In this document: positions 1-9,362 of the stretch, in pieces
How positions within the stretch are numbered: the stretch's first letter is position 1
Layout: the number at the start of each line of letters is the position of its first letter
Assembly: GCA_964620125.1 (NCBI GenBank)
Contig: CAZUGQ010000004.1
Location: forward strand, 71,305 to 135,304
DNA: 64,000 nucleotides
Reading direction: 5' to 3'
DNA from: OLB6 sp964620125
Lineage (GTDB): Bacteria > Bacteroidota > Ignavibacteria > Kapaibacteriales > Kapaibacteriaceae
Position numbers and translations under genes: made by a program
The notes under the pieces: generated by a model
The model's database searches: none
What the model saw: only the letters and a program-made list of their open reading frames with translations
What the model was told of the DNA's origin: nothing

Positions 1-2887
1 GTTGGACAACATATTCCGGAACTTCCGAGCTGGAATTCGGGAACACAAGCTCTGCTGCATAATTGTTACGTTCTGCACCTCGGTTAGCAACTTCCGTTGG
101 AACGAATGCAACGGTGATGAAACGCTGTTTTGCGTTCGGGTTGCTGCCAGTAAGTTGAGTTGGGAATGTTCCAACATCTCCATTATCCACGATTGTGAAT
201 GCTGACGCATCAACACCGCGAATAAATGGTTGGTTGAATGTCACCGGATCATTACCATCGTTCGAGAACGTTACTTGTTGCGTATAGCGGTTGATGCCTT
301 GATTGGTTTGCACCACGTCAATCACGCGCACATTCCAAGGCTCAGCAGAGGCATAGATGTTCGCCAGAACACCATTACCTGTGAGCGCTGCAATGGAGTC
401 GACAACCGTAGCATTAGAGAAGAACGGTACATTCAGAGTGTGCTGAACGCCGGCAACTCCGTTCGGGGTGTACGTAACGCGGAACTTATAACGTTCGGAA
501 GCCTTAAGTGTAAGTGGGAAGGCCGACTTCAGTTCTGAACCATCCAAATTCTGGAAGTCTTTGAAGTTTGGTTGGGCAGCTACCATTGCCTCGTCATAGC
601 CTGTAATGATAAGGTCAACCTTACCACCATTGATGATCTCCACTTCCTTAGGAATACCGGGGTGATTAGCCGGAACATTTACCCAGCTTTGATCACCTAC
701 ATAAATCGTAGGTTCTTCACCACGGACGCGCAGTTCAGCAGTTAGCTGTTCAAAGCACTCAAGCTTGACGATAACAGTATCGAGCTTTTCACGTGTGTCC
801 TCGATAACAGCACAGATTTGAACAACTTGCTCGCCAGACGGGGGGATGGTGAATGAAGTTGGGCTAAACGAGTAAACATTGGGGAAGTACTTTGCCCGAA
901 CTTCTTCAACCGTCACTTCACGATCTGTGCTCAAGTTCTTGATTCGAAGATCTTGGCAGAACGGTGTGCGGAAGGGAATTACGCCAAAGTCAATCTTCTT
1001 GGGATCCCAATCAATTTTGTCGGCAATGTAGGTATACGTTTTCTCAACAAACTTGCCAGAGCGTGACACAACACGCACGGTACCGCTTGCATCCTTTGTT
1101 TTGTCCTGAACATTCAGCCAAAAGCGAATGCTCTTATCGCCAGGATTAAACTCAGGATCTTCGACGAATTCGTAGTTCACAAGAGCGTCGGCATACACTC
1201 CGAAGATTGAGCCACAAGGACTGTCATCCGGTTGGATTTTACCTTCGCCAATTACATTACCACAAACAATGTTTTCAGTAACCGCTAGCGAATCTGGACA
1301 TGGAATGGCCAAATCAATCGAGACAGGTGTTCCGTAAGCACGCCCTTGAGCAAGGCCATCAAGCGATCCATACGTCCACGCAGCCCACTTCACATCGTCG
1401 CTTGTGCTTTCAACGATGTGATCCCCAACACCAACAGCCGAGCGGATGTACGAGAACTCCGTTCCTTGGATCTCGCGCATTGCTCCACCAAGAGCAGAGG
1501 TGAGTGGCTTGTTATCGAACTTGATTTTACCGGCATCGACTGATCTAAAGGTGATGTTGAAGAAGTTGTCCATGCCTTCGGGAGAATGGAACACTCCATA
1601 GTTTGCCCAGCGATCAACAGATGGGATGTACTGCAACATGGGCATTCCGCTCTCTACCGTTGGATGGCCTTGCGTAGACTCATCCTTGCCTTGCGCCGTT
1701 GGAGGGATGATGCGAGCCCATGACTTGCCGTACTGACCCATAATGATGGGCTTGTCACTTTCCCAATACGTAGCAACTTCAACAGACGTTTTCAACTCTG
1801 TTTCGCCACGATTCAAAAGCCACTCATTGGCCAAGCCACCGCCATTTTGACGCATGGCCTTTACGGTGGTGCCGTCTTCCAAAGCGATAACACGGATCAC
1901 ATCGCCGCGGTCATCGTCAATACCGAAGTCAGCCAACGCCGCACCAGTAACCCGCATCGGGCCATACATGCACGGAACAGTCACGAACCGAGTGCCACCC
2001 ATTTCCATTGGAAGCATGGCATCATGAACGTTGTTCCGAACGAAGTGTGCCTCTGTAGCAAACATTCCTGTTGGTGGCAAAACATCGGGATACCGCATCA
2101 CAGCAACCTTGGTGTGACCAGAAATCACACCCACTGGACGGCTTGAACGAACCCATGTGCCCGAGAGATCAGAGTTAAACTCTTTGTTTCTGGCAGGATC
2201 AATCTTACCCTTGATAAGGTAGGTATCTCCTCGATTCAGCGTCACTGTACCGGTAGAATTCGTTGGAACTGAAGGCGTTTCACGTCCACCTTCGGTAGTC
2301 CACGTTGGTGTGTACGAAACAACCGTGTTATCGTATGCAGCAACAACCAGAATTTGCGCAGGGCGGTACTTTGGATCTGTAGCGCTATAGCGATCCTGGT
2401 ACATGTTCATCGTGTAGTAGTTCTTGCCCCACGCTTCTACCGGTAGGTGGCGGGCAAGTTCACCATTCCCCATCCATGCTTGATAGGTGTACACGGAGAT
2501 TGGCTTATCACCAATCACTTCGAGACCAAGTCCATTACGCGACTCACTCTCTTCGTTCATGTACGACACGGGGATTGGAATGCGCAGCACTTCGTTCGGC
2601 TGCACTGTGTACTGCCGATTGATCTTGGTTGCTGCATTAACTTCCGATGGCGTGCGTACTACAACCGAAGCCTTCACCTTCGATGAGATGAACAGCATCA
2701 TTGGCTGTGCCATCGGCTTTTCCGTTGGGCTTGCCCACACTTGTGGGAAGGCCACCATGTATCTACGACCTTCGACCAAGCCCATGGTACCACGGGTCTC
2801 GGAAACTTGGCCCACGGCACTAAGACCGGAGGCCAACACAATGAGTGCAACGGCAAGCATCCTCATTGAAGCTGGAACGAATCGCAT
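1..2887 (-). CDS. Large secreted protein with IgGFc-binding-type N-terminal domain (3' end beyond window)
   Basis: The minus-strand frame is open from an ATG at 2887 to the window edge, giving at least 962 residues, so the C-terminus is missing. A GGAG sequence lies about 10 bases upstream of the ATG. A hydrophobic signal peptide (MLAVALIVLASGLSAVGQ) is followed by about 400 residues with the repeating pattern of the IgGFc_binding N-terminal family: WGKNYYT, LNRGDTYLIKG, RPVGVISGHT. The protein at 5324-9313 has the same layout. Beyond residue 450 there are beta-sandwich modules of choice-of-anchor-D type (KIDFGVIPFRTPFCQ, LRIKNLST). It is inferred to be exported across the outer membrane. A C-terminal sorting domain, if present, lies off-window. 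Antibody binding is only the family name; the role here is unknown. Confidence 0.85.
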   Translation of the reverse strand, partial: MRFVPASMRMLAVALIVLASGLSAVGQVSETRGTMGLVEGRRYMVAFPQVWASPTEKPMAQPMMLFISSKVKASVVVRTPSEVNAATKINRQYTVQPNEVLRIPIPVSYMNEESESRNGLGLEVIGDKPISVYTYQAWMGNGELARHLPVEAWGKNYYTMNMYQDRYSATDPKYRPAQILVVAAYDNTVVSYTPTWTTEGGRETPSVPTNSTGTVTLNRGDTYLIKGKIDPARNKEFNSDLSGTWVRSSRPVGVISGHTKVAVMRYPDVLPPTGMFATEAHFVRNNVHDAMLPMEMGGTRFVTVPCMYGPMRVTGAALADFGIDDDRGDVIRVIALEDGTTVKAMRQNGGGLANEWLLNRGETELKTSVEVATYWESDKPIIMGQYGKSWARIIPPTAQGKDESTQGHPTVESGMPMLQYIPSVDRWANYGVFHSPEGMDNFFNITFRSVDAGKIKFDNKPLTSALGGAMREIQGTEFSYIRSAVGVGDHIVESTSDDVKWAAWTYGSLDGLAQGRAYGTPVSIDLAIPCPDSLAVTENIVCGNVIGEGKIQPDDSPCGSIFGVYADALVNYEFVEDPEFNPGDKSIRFWLNVQDKTKDASGTVRVVSRSGKFVEKTYTYIADKIDWDPKKIDFGVIPFRTPFCQDLRIKNLSTDREVTVEEVRAKYFPNVYSFSPTSFTIPPSGEQVVQICAVIEDTREKLDTVIVKLECFEQLTAELRVRGEEPTIYVGDQSWVNVPANHPGIPKEVEIINGGKVDLIITGYDEAMVAAQPNFKDFQNLDGSELKSAFPLTLKASERYKFRVTYTPNGVAGVQHTLNVPFFSNATVVDSIAALTGNGVLANIYASAEPWNVRVIDVVQTNQGINRYTQQVTFSNDGNDPVTFNQPFIRGVDASAFTIVDNGDVGTFPTQLTGSNPNAKQRFITVAFVPTEVANRGAERNNYAAELVFPNSSSEVPEYVVQ

Positions 2888-3035
2888 GGAGAAACTCCAG
2901 TGTTTGAAATGAAAACAGATTCTACTTCAGGTGGTCAGTGCGGCCTGCTCGAATCAAGCCACATCCCTATAAAATAGCAGAATATTCCGTACCGGCAACT
3001 TCCGGTGAGATGTTCTACTACTTAACACAAATCGC

Positions 3036-3058
3036 AAAACTGGATGTGATCCAGTTTT
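3036..3058. terminator. Hairpin downstream of ksgA
   Basis: A perfect 10-bp inverted repeat, AAAACTGGAT and ATCCAGTTTT, is separated by 3 bases. It starts about 55 bases past the ksgA stop and lies 5' of the next minus-strand gene. The A/T-flanked arms would give a T-rich end on either strand, so it is probably a rho-independent terminator for the HIT-ksgA transcript. Confidence 0.55.
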
Positions 3059-3113
3059 CTCCTCAGTGTCTAGCCTATTCAACACCATTGAGTCAGGTTG
3101 GTTACACCCAGTT

Positions 3114-3953
3114 TCACACACTTTGCCGTTCAAGGCCTTCCGTAGGCAAGTAGTTATCCACAGTTAACCGAAGGAACAAGTCGGCCAACTGCTCCGGTTC
3201 TAACTGTTCGGCCCTAACTTTCGAAAGGTCGAATACGCTGTCTTGCAGCTGCACCCCCTGCTGCGCAGCCCATGGACGGAGTGAATTTGACATGACCTTT
3301 CTCCTCTGGCTAAAGGCTGCCCGCACAAACTGCTGAAACGGGGCATACGGAGCTGCAGTTACTGGCTTTTGACGAGTGTTGATAACCACAACGGACGAGG
3401 TTACCTCTGGCTTGGGATAGAACGCGCCAGGAGAAACCTGGAAAGCAATGTGCGCCTCAGCCCCCTGCCAAACGGCAACGCTCAGAGCGCCGTAATCCTT
3501 GGTGCCCGGGCGTGCCACCAAACGCCGCGCAACCTCTCTCTGCACCATGATCACCGCTCTTCGAAACGCACTTCGGTGCTCAAGGTACCAGAAGATGAGA
3601 TCGGAGGTGATGCTGTACGGTAGATTCCCAACCAAGAGGCCTGGGTGTGCTATAGGGTTCTGAATGAGAGCTTCTGGGCGAACGGTTCGAACGTCGGCCA
3701 AATGCCAAACGATTCGATGCCCCCATGGCTGGGCGCGGCAGTGGTCAATCGCTCGCTGATCTACATCCCAGGCGTGAATGGTACTTGCCGGACTTTCAGC
3801 TAGCCATCTGGTGAGGGCACCGGTGCCGGGACCTATTTCCAAGACGATATCATGTGGAGAAATTTCCAATGCATTAACAATCTTCCTGGCCGTTGCCGGA
3901 TCCGTAAGAAAGTTCTGGCTAAAGCGCTTTCTAGGCGTGAACCCTTTACTCAC
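3114..3953 (-). CDS. ksgA: 16S rRNA (adenine1518/1519-N6)-dimethyltransferase KsgA/RsmA
   Basis: This enzyme uses S-adenosylmethionine to dimethylate two adjacent adenines near the 3' end of 16S rRNA, a late step in 30S assembly. The 279 residues match the usual family length. FSQNFL (11-16) is the conserved N-terminal box, EIGPGTGALT (39-48) is the SAM-binding loop and NLPY (110-113) is the catalytic motif IV. The C-terminal part carries the small helical domain (FSQRRKVMSNSLR). It starts at an ATG 5 bases after the stop of the HIT gene, so the two are co-transcribed. One AGCCCCCT octamer (3459-3466) lies inside. Confidence 0.97.
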   Translation of the reverse strand: MSKGFTPRKRFSQNFLTDPATARKIVNALEISPHDIVLEIGPGTGALTRWLAESPASTIHAWDVDQRAIDHCRAQPWGHRIVWHLADVRTVRPEALIQNPIAHPGLLVGNLPYSITSDLIFWYLEHRSAFRRAVIMVQREVARRLVARPGTKDYGALSVAVWQGAEAHIAFQVSPGAFYPKPEVTSSVVVINTRQKPVTAAPYAPFQQFVRAAFSQRRKVMSNSLRPWAAQQGVQLQDSVFDLSKVRAEQLEPEQLADLFLRLTVDNYLPTEGLERQSV

Positions 3954-3958
3954 GGAGC

Positions 3959-4489
3959 CTAGTCCCGTTTGGCTGATCTTGACTGATCGTCCAACCCACG
4001 TTCTGCAAATGCATCAAGAAGCTGCTTCCACATGCGTTCGAGTGCTGAGCTTATGACCTTGGTTTCGGCCATCACGGGCATAAAATTGGTGTCTCCGTTC
4101 CACCGGGGAACCACGTGAAAATGCAGGTGGTCAGGTACTCCCGCGCCAGCGGCCCGCCCAAGATTGGCACCGATGTTTATCCCATGTGGTTGAAGCTCGC
4201 GCTCAACAACTCGCACCGCCGCCTGCACCATCGTTACCAATTCACATGCGAGCGTACTATCCAACACCGACAACTGGCCTTCATGCTTCCGTGGGGCAAC
4301 CAAGAGATGCCCAGCATTGTACGGATACCGGTTCAAAAGCACAACAACCTGCTCGGTGCGGGCAACAAGCAGGTTGTTTGCGGTAAACTCTTCAGCGGAT
4401 GCCGCCTCACAAAGGAAACAGCTGCCACGTGAGGCGTCTGCAGCTCCGGTAACGTATTCGGAGCGCCAGGGCGACCACAGTCTGTCCAA
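3959..4489 (-). CDS. HIT family protein (histidine triad nucleotide hydrolase or AP4A phosphorylase-like)
   Basis: A 176-residue histidine-triad protein. The signature HLHFHVV sits at residues 121-127, followed by PRW, as in the diadenosine polyphosphate phosphorylase/hydrolase branch that starts with LWSPWR. C24 and C27 (CFLC) are placed like the zinc-binding cysteines of that branch. The family cleaves nucleoside phosphoramidate or phosphoanhydride bonds. The exact substrate (Ap4A or AMP conjugates) cannot be read from the sequence. It lies directly upstream of ksgA and just downstream of a small barrel protein gene, all on the minus strand. Confidence 0.93.
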   Translation of the reverse strand: MDRLWSPWRSEYVTGAADASRGSCFLCEAASAEEFTANNLLVARTEQVVVLLNRYPYNAGHLLVAPRKHEGQLSVLDSTLACELVTMVQAAVRVVERELQPHGINIGANLGRAAGAGVPDHLHFHVVPRWNGDTNFMPVMAETKVISSALERMWKQLLDAFAERGLDDQSRSAKRD

Positions 4490-4491
4490 CG

Positions 4492-5304
4492 TTAGATCGC
4501 GAACCTCAAATCAACACCAGCCTGCAGTGCATTGATTCGGAGGTTTGCAGATGGGCTTACTTCCGTGATTCCAAAATTGTAGTAGATGCAGGGCACGAGG
4601 AGCAAACGTCCCATGGGAAGCTCGTACTGAGCTCCGGCCTTAACGGCAACGCGTACGGGCGACTTGTCGGGGATGTCATCCGTCCCAGTAATGATTGCTC
4701 GACCATTATTGATGTACTGGACTTCGCCAGGCTCGAACAGCGAACTGTCAAAAACAGCATTTTCCGGTTCGATGAGTTCCATGCGCTGCTCACGTTGGGC
4801 ATTGACAACTATACCGAGCGTGGGACCAACAACGATGCCAAAGTTGGAGTTAAACAGGTTCAACTTGTAAATGGCTTCGATGTCTATCACCGAGTACTCA
4901 ATTTGGGCAACATGGCGAACTGAACTTTGCACTACTGACCCATCTGGTGCAAGCGAAGGTAGCTGATCTCCTGGCTCCTCGTAATACGCAGGCAGATAAC
5001 TGTACACAACCCTCGCGATGATGGATGACTTACTATCCTTTGGAGATCCAAGCAGATACTCCGCACTCACACCGAAATAGTAGCCGTTGCCTGACCCCTG
5101 AGTGAAGTCCGGGCACAACACATCTCCTGCTACAGACTGGAATCCGGACGCATGCAGTGACCGATTGTACCCCGCCACAGGCCCCACATAGATGCGTGGC
5201 TTAGACTTTGCCGGCACCAACGGGTTTGCTAACTCCTGCTGTGCTGAAAGTATGCCCGCACCCACTACTCCAATTGTGAGCACAGTTATCCAAACGTTCC
5301 TCAT
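4492..5304 (-). CDS. Predicted outer-membrane beta-barrel protein
   Basis: A 270-residue protein of unknown function. I chose the ATG at 5304 because it begins directly with a signal peptide (WITVLTIGVVGAGILSAQ). An in-frame TTG at 5334 would overlap the preceding gene. After the signal the chain alternates polar and hydrophobic residues in short strands (YVGPVAGYNRSL, GYYFGVSAEYLLG, IIARVVYSYLP, FGIVVGPTLGIVV, LLLVPCIYYNFGIT). It ends in a strand with a near-terminal aromatic residue (LQAGVDLRFAI), typical of porin-like outer-membrane barrels. It directly follows the large secreted protein gene and may be its co-transcribed partner, though nothing in the sequence shows this. Confidence 0.75.
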   Translation of the reverse strand: MRNVWITVLTIGVVGAGILSAQQELANPLVPAKSKPRIYVGPVAGYNRSLHASGFQSVAGDVLCPDFTQGSGNGYYFGVSAEYLLGSPKDSKSSIIARVVYSYLPAYYEEPGDQLPSLAPDGSVVQSSVRHVAQIEYSVIDIEAIYKLNLFNSNFGIVVGPTLGIVVNAQREQRMELIEPENAVFDSSLFEPGEVQYINNGRAIITGTDDIPDKSPVRVAVKAGAQYELPMGRLLLVPCIYYNFGITEVSPSANLRINALQAGVDLRFAI

Positions 5305-5323
5305 GTTGTACCCTGTGTGGCTG

Positions 5324-8300
5324 TTAGTTGACAATTAAAACCGGAAGTGCTACCTCTCCACTTCCGTACTGCAAAATCAGGCTGTACAGTCCTGATGGCC
5401 AAGATGTGACCGAAAAAATACAATGATGGCTGCCCTTTTCCAACGCCAGCGTATTCGATAGCGTGCTTCGGGTGCCTTGCACATCAACCAGATATACCAG
5501 CACGTGCATGGATTGTGATGTTTCGATCACGGCATTGATGCTACCATGTGCTGGTTGCTGAACCAACTTGAGGGTAGCCATTTCTCTGCCTTCCAACCGA
5601 ATCATTCGCTTCAAACCTCCACACACCTGTACATTGAAGAAAGCACTGTTCTCGGACGGTGCTGTGCATTGGTTTTCTTCAACCAACACTCGAATCTCAG
5701 TCTCCGTCGGATCCTTCCACAGAACTTGCCCCCTGATGCTTGCCTGAATCTCGAAGGGCGACCGTACCGACTGATTCAACGCCACACGTACACCTTTGGT
5801 CACACTCTCGAGTGCTACCTGATCCGTGAACACTCCATCTGCATGGCGTATTTGGATATCTACCGTTCCCAATTCGGGTATCCAGCGATCTCTTGGGCAC
5901 TCAACGGTGAAGACGATGTTTTCAGCAACGGAGCGCTCTTGGGTTGAGCGAATGTTTATGTCTGCCGTAATCACTTCACCAATACTGGGCGAAGGTGGCA
6001 CCTGCACATCAACATTTATAGAACCCGACGCTACTTGGATAGGTATGTGCACAACCTCTCGTCTATCCGGTGAATAGGTAACCTCGACCATAAGTTCAGC
6101 AATGTTAGACCGAGTTAACGAGCACCGCAGATCAACGAGTACACTTGAATCCGGCTGTATCGATGTGGGCAAGGCAAGTGGAATGGAAAGGGGCTCACCG
6201 TCAAGTGTTGCAGTAACCGACTCCAGAAGAACAGGCACATTGCCGGTGTTTCGCACGTGCACGTGTGCCACCGTGTCAACACAGGTAGACAGAGCTAGGG
6301 GTGCAATGACCTGCACATCCAGGTTCTCGACTGGCTCGGGAACGCCAACACCGTGAATTCGTACTCGGCGTGCAACCTGCTGACCATAAGGGGCTGCATC
6401 ACAGACTATATCCACGAACACCTCGTGCACACCAACTCGCTGAGGACGAAAGCTGACGAGTGATTCATGAGCTGTTCCAGTTGCCATCACGTGCGGAGCA
6501 GTCATCATGGTGGTAAACAAACTGCCTATATCAGGTCCGGAAAGCTGTGTAGCAGTAATGGTTAGGTTCTCCGTGCCATACGATTCGATGATCGCTGCTA
6601 TGCTGTCCTTGCTGCTGCCAACAACAACGGAGCCCATGTCTACATCAATCGTGCGAACTGCTGGGATTGTTCCCACGCCAAGGAGAATGATTCTCACAGT
6701 GTCGTGGTATCGCCAATCAACCGTAATCAGGATGGTGTCGGCAACGCTGCCTTCCGTGTTGGGCGTGAAGGTTAAAGGCACGTCAACCGACTCGTAAGGC
6801 GCCATCGGTCGTGGAAGCGTAAAACCGTTGGCATCGAATGCTCCAAGCAACACATGCAGCACCGTGTCAAGGACACACGCGGATTCACCTGCATTCTGCA
6901 GGCGTACTGTTGTATCACACGGCTGGCCAACACGCCGCCTTCCCCAATCAATCACCAGTCCACGTACGTCCGGACGAATACCCCTTCCTCTGTAGGTGAC
7001 GGTGCGGTCAGGCACTGTTGAACTGTTGATAGTATCTGTTCGAACCCAGGAACTCATCGCAGTGGGAGTAAAGCAAACAGACACCCACACGGTATCACCC
7101 ACGCCCAGCAGAAAGGGTAACCGTAAACCTGCTGTGTCAACCACAAATGGTTCTAGCACACGATCCAGAACAAGCCTGGTGATGAGTACGGGTTGAGTTC
7201 CAACATTGATGACTGGAGTTCGCTTACACAGTGTGTCGCCAATCCGCACTGCACCAAAGTCTAGGTCTTCTGCAATCAGATCCGCTCGGATCAATCGGGA
7301 TATGGGTATTGCTCGTTCAAGGCCGCAACCAAGCTCTACGAAAAGTGTTCCATTGGCAGGACTACCTGAGCTATCGTATCGAAAGCAGATGTCAACCCAA
7401 GCCGTGTCCTTCGGCGGTATCTCAAGGCGATACGAATTGGTGTCTACCAGACTAAATCGAATATCGCCCTGTATACGAACGTTCTCTACGACCAGCGGTC
7501 GATCTCCGTCGTTGACAATCGGTACGCGCTCGCAACCAGAATACACGGTATCGTCTATGTCTATCCGCGATGGCACTGAGAGTGTTGGAGCATGGTACTG
7601 ATACAACCACTCTCTGCCGTTGCCTTGAGAATCCCACGCATGGATAACCAACTGAGCATCCGCCCAGAGATTACGAACTCGGGCTTCTACGCTGCGAGTT
7701 CCTAACGTATCCTGTGGCTCAGTGATGAGCCAATCATAGTTGTACGTTCTGGAGGTTTGTACGGTGAGGTTCTCTAAAAGAGGATCATTGATCGACGTAT
7801 CGGTGACAGTACCAACAACGTTTCCGCAATCAACAGTGAGGTAAAACCGTGGGGGTGTTGGATCCACAGGCGTCTCTTTGTCGAATGAGATGCCCGCAAG
7901 GTTGGCATACGAATCGGCACGGCTCATGCCATACATGATCGCACTGAACCTTCCGCTATCAGAACTGATCGTATGTGTTCCTGTTGACAGTTGAACGTTG
8001 GCCCAGTGAAGTGTGGACGATGGCATTACCTGCCACTGGAGAAGGGGCTCAACCTCTACCGCCAGCCGACCATCAATGCGAAGAGTTGAGAGCGCCTCGC
8101 GCTCGGCTACCAGGTTCACATAGTAATGATAGCGCTGGCTGGCACCCAGCTCCTGCTGGGGTAACAACTCCGGAAAACGGAATGTGGCACTTTGCACAAA
8201 TTGATCGGTTGCCGGCAAAACAACCATCGCAGGGTCGCCATCAAGTGAGAGTGCATTTCCTTCCTGATACTGGCGGCTTGGCATCACCTGCGCTGCCATG

Positions 8301-9313
8301 AAGTACTTGTCGGACGAAAACGTCATCGGTTCTTCGAGTACAACGTTGATCCCCTGCCCAGCTTGAGCAATTGTTGTATTGATGGTTTGCCATGCAGTGC
8401 TGATGGTGATGGTTGTGTTGTTGTCGGCAGCCACCACCTTAACCAAACCAGGTGCGCTCATCACCGCAAATGGAGCAGCAACGTACTTCTTGCCCCATTT
8501 ATCCATCGGGGGAAGCATCTCCACCAAATGATCCTTACTGTTGCGTTCATCAACAGGATAACTTGCTCGAACATGTCCTGATAGAACGGCAACAGGTTTG
8601 TCTGCAACAATGTGGGAACCCGTCATATCACCCGATCGTATCTGCGTTTGCCTGCCCTTCACTAGGTAACAGTCGCCTCGGTTCAGTGTTACCTGTATCA
8701 CCTCTCCTGGCCGTATACCTCTCTCCGTAATCCAGGTAGGGTAGATCTGTACTCGTGTGTTATCGTCGGGGGCCATGATCATGAACTCGCTTGTGCGCAC
8801 AGCGGCAGCAAACTCGAAATCATCGGCGTTCTGGATTGCCAGATAGTGGTCGTTCGGACTGTTTACGGTGCGATACTGCTGCCCAAGCATGGGGATGGGC
8901 AGGGCCGCATACGAATCCGTTGAGGTTTGAATCGAGTTGAGCGTGTAGACAACGATGGGTACGTCGCTCGTGATAAATAGCGCCGCACGTTGACGCGATT
9001 CACTCACAGATACCATGTACAGTGGTTGAACTCGGACTACATGAACATCGAACGCTCGGATGTTCAGGGTTTCAATCGTTCGGTTGGCATGTTCTACCTG
9101 CACGACTGCATCGTACTGGGAACTGATGTAGATCTCGAGTATGGGCGACGGCACTCCATAGCCGACTACCTCATTCTGCATGAAACCAACGATAAACTCT
9201 CGACCTTCCAACGTCTGTGCATCACGGCGTGGGAGTACACGCTCAACCTGGGCTGCTGTAAACACAGCAGTCGTAACAAGTCCGATGCCCAGAAATAGAA
9301 GCCGAAGGTTCAC
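5324..9313 (-). CDS. Giant secreted protein: IgGFc-binding-type domain, repeated anchor-D sandwiches, T9SS-like C-terminus
   Basis: About 1329 residues. The GTG at 9313 has GGAG six bases upstream and leads straight into the signal peptide (LRLLFLGIGLVTTAVFTAAQ). An in-frame GTG at 9346 is possible but adds a non-signal extension. Residues of about 30-480 form the IgGFc-binding N-terminal type domain (LNRGDCYLVKG, KPVAVLSGHVRASYP, WGKKYVAAPF). At least four choice-of-anchor-D sandwiches follow (LDFGAVRIGDTLCKR, VDMGSVVVGSSKDS). The last 80 residues (VYLVDVQGTRS, WPSGLYSLIL) resemble a degenerate type A T9SS sorting domain. A secreted, probably surface-bound structural or adhesive protein. It contains no AGCCCCCT octamer despite its 4 kb. 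Confidence 0.87.
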   Translation of the reverse strand: MNLRLLFLGIGLVTTAVFTAAQVERVLPRRDAQTLEGREFIVGFMQNEVVGYGVPSPILEIYISSQYDAVVQVEHANRTIETLNIRAFDVHVVRVQPLYMVSVSESRQRAALFITSDVPIVVYTLNSIQTSTDSYAALPIPMLGQQYRTVNSPNDHYLAIQNADDFEFAAAVRTSEFMIMAPDDNTRVQIYPTWITERGIRPGEVIQVTLNRGDCYLVKGRQTQIRSGDMTGSHIVADKPVAVLSGHVRASYPVDERNSKDHLVEMLPPMDKWGKKYVAAPFAVMSAPGLVKVVAADNNTTITISTAWQTINTTIAQAGQGINVVLEEPMTFSSDKYFMAAQVMPSRQYQEGNALSLDGDPAMVVLPATDQFVQSATFRFPELLPQQELGASQRYHYYVNLVAEREALSTLRIDGRLAVEVEPLLQWQVMPSSTLHWANVQLSTGTHTISSDSGRFSAIMYGMSRADSYANLAGISFDKETPVDPTPPRFYLTVDCGNVVGTVTDTSINDPLLENLTVQTSRTYNYDWLITEPQDTLGTRSVEARVRNLWADAQLVIHAWDSQGNGREWLYQYHAPTLSVPSRIDIDDTVYSGCERVPIVNDGDRPLVVENVRIQGDIRFSLVDTNSYRLEIPPKDTAWVDICFRYDSSGSPANGTLFVELGCGLERAIPISRLIRADLIAEDLDFGAVRIGDTLCKRTPVINVGTQPVLITRLVLDRVLEPFVVDTAGLRLPFLLGVGDTVWVSVCFTPTAMSSWVRTDTINSSTVPDRTVTYRGRGIRPDVRGLVIDWGRRRVGQPCDTTVRLQNAGESACVLDTVLHVLLGAFDANGFTLPRPMAPYESVDVPLTFTPNTEGSVADTILITVDWRYHDTVRIILLGVGTIPAVRTIDVDMGSVVVGSSKDSIAAIIESYGTENLTITATQLSGPDIGSLFTTMMTAPHVMATGTAHESLVSFRPQRVGVHEVFVDIVCDAAPYGQQVARRVRIHGVGVPEPVENLDVQVIAPLALSTCVDTVAHVHVRNTGNVPVLLESVTATLDGEPLSIPLALPTSIQPDSSVLVDLRCSLTRSNIAELMVEVTYSPDRREVVHIPIQVASGSINVDVQVPPSPSIGEVITADINIRSTQERSVAENIVFTVECPRDRWIPELGTVDIQIRHADGVFTDQVALESVTKGVRVALNQSVRSPFEIQASIRGQVLWKDPTETEIRVLVEENQCTAPSENSAFFNVQVCGGLKRMIRLEGREMATLKLVQQPAHGSINAVIETSQSMHVLVYLVDVQGTRSTLSNTLALEKGSHHCIFSVTSWPSGLYSLILQYGSGEVALPVLIVN

Positions 9314-9362
9314 ATACCGCTCCACTGGATGGCGGCATGTTAACACCTTCCGGAATAAATCG

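Noticed and set aside
5324..9313. True antibody (IgG Fc)-binding function
   Set aside because: The domain name derives from animal proteins. Bacterial members in free-living FCB organisms have no known antibody contact.
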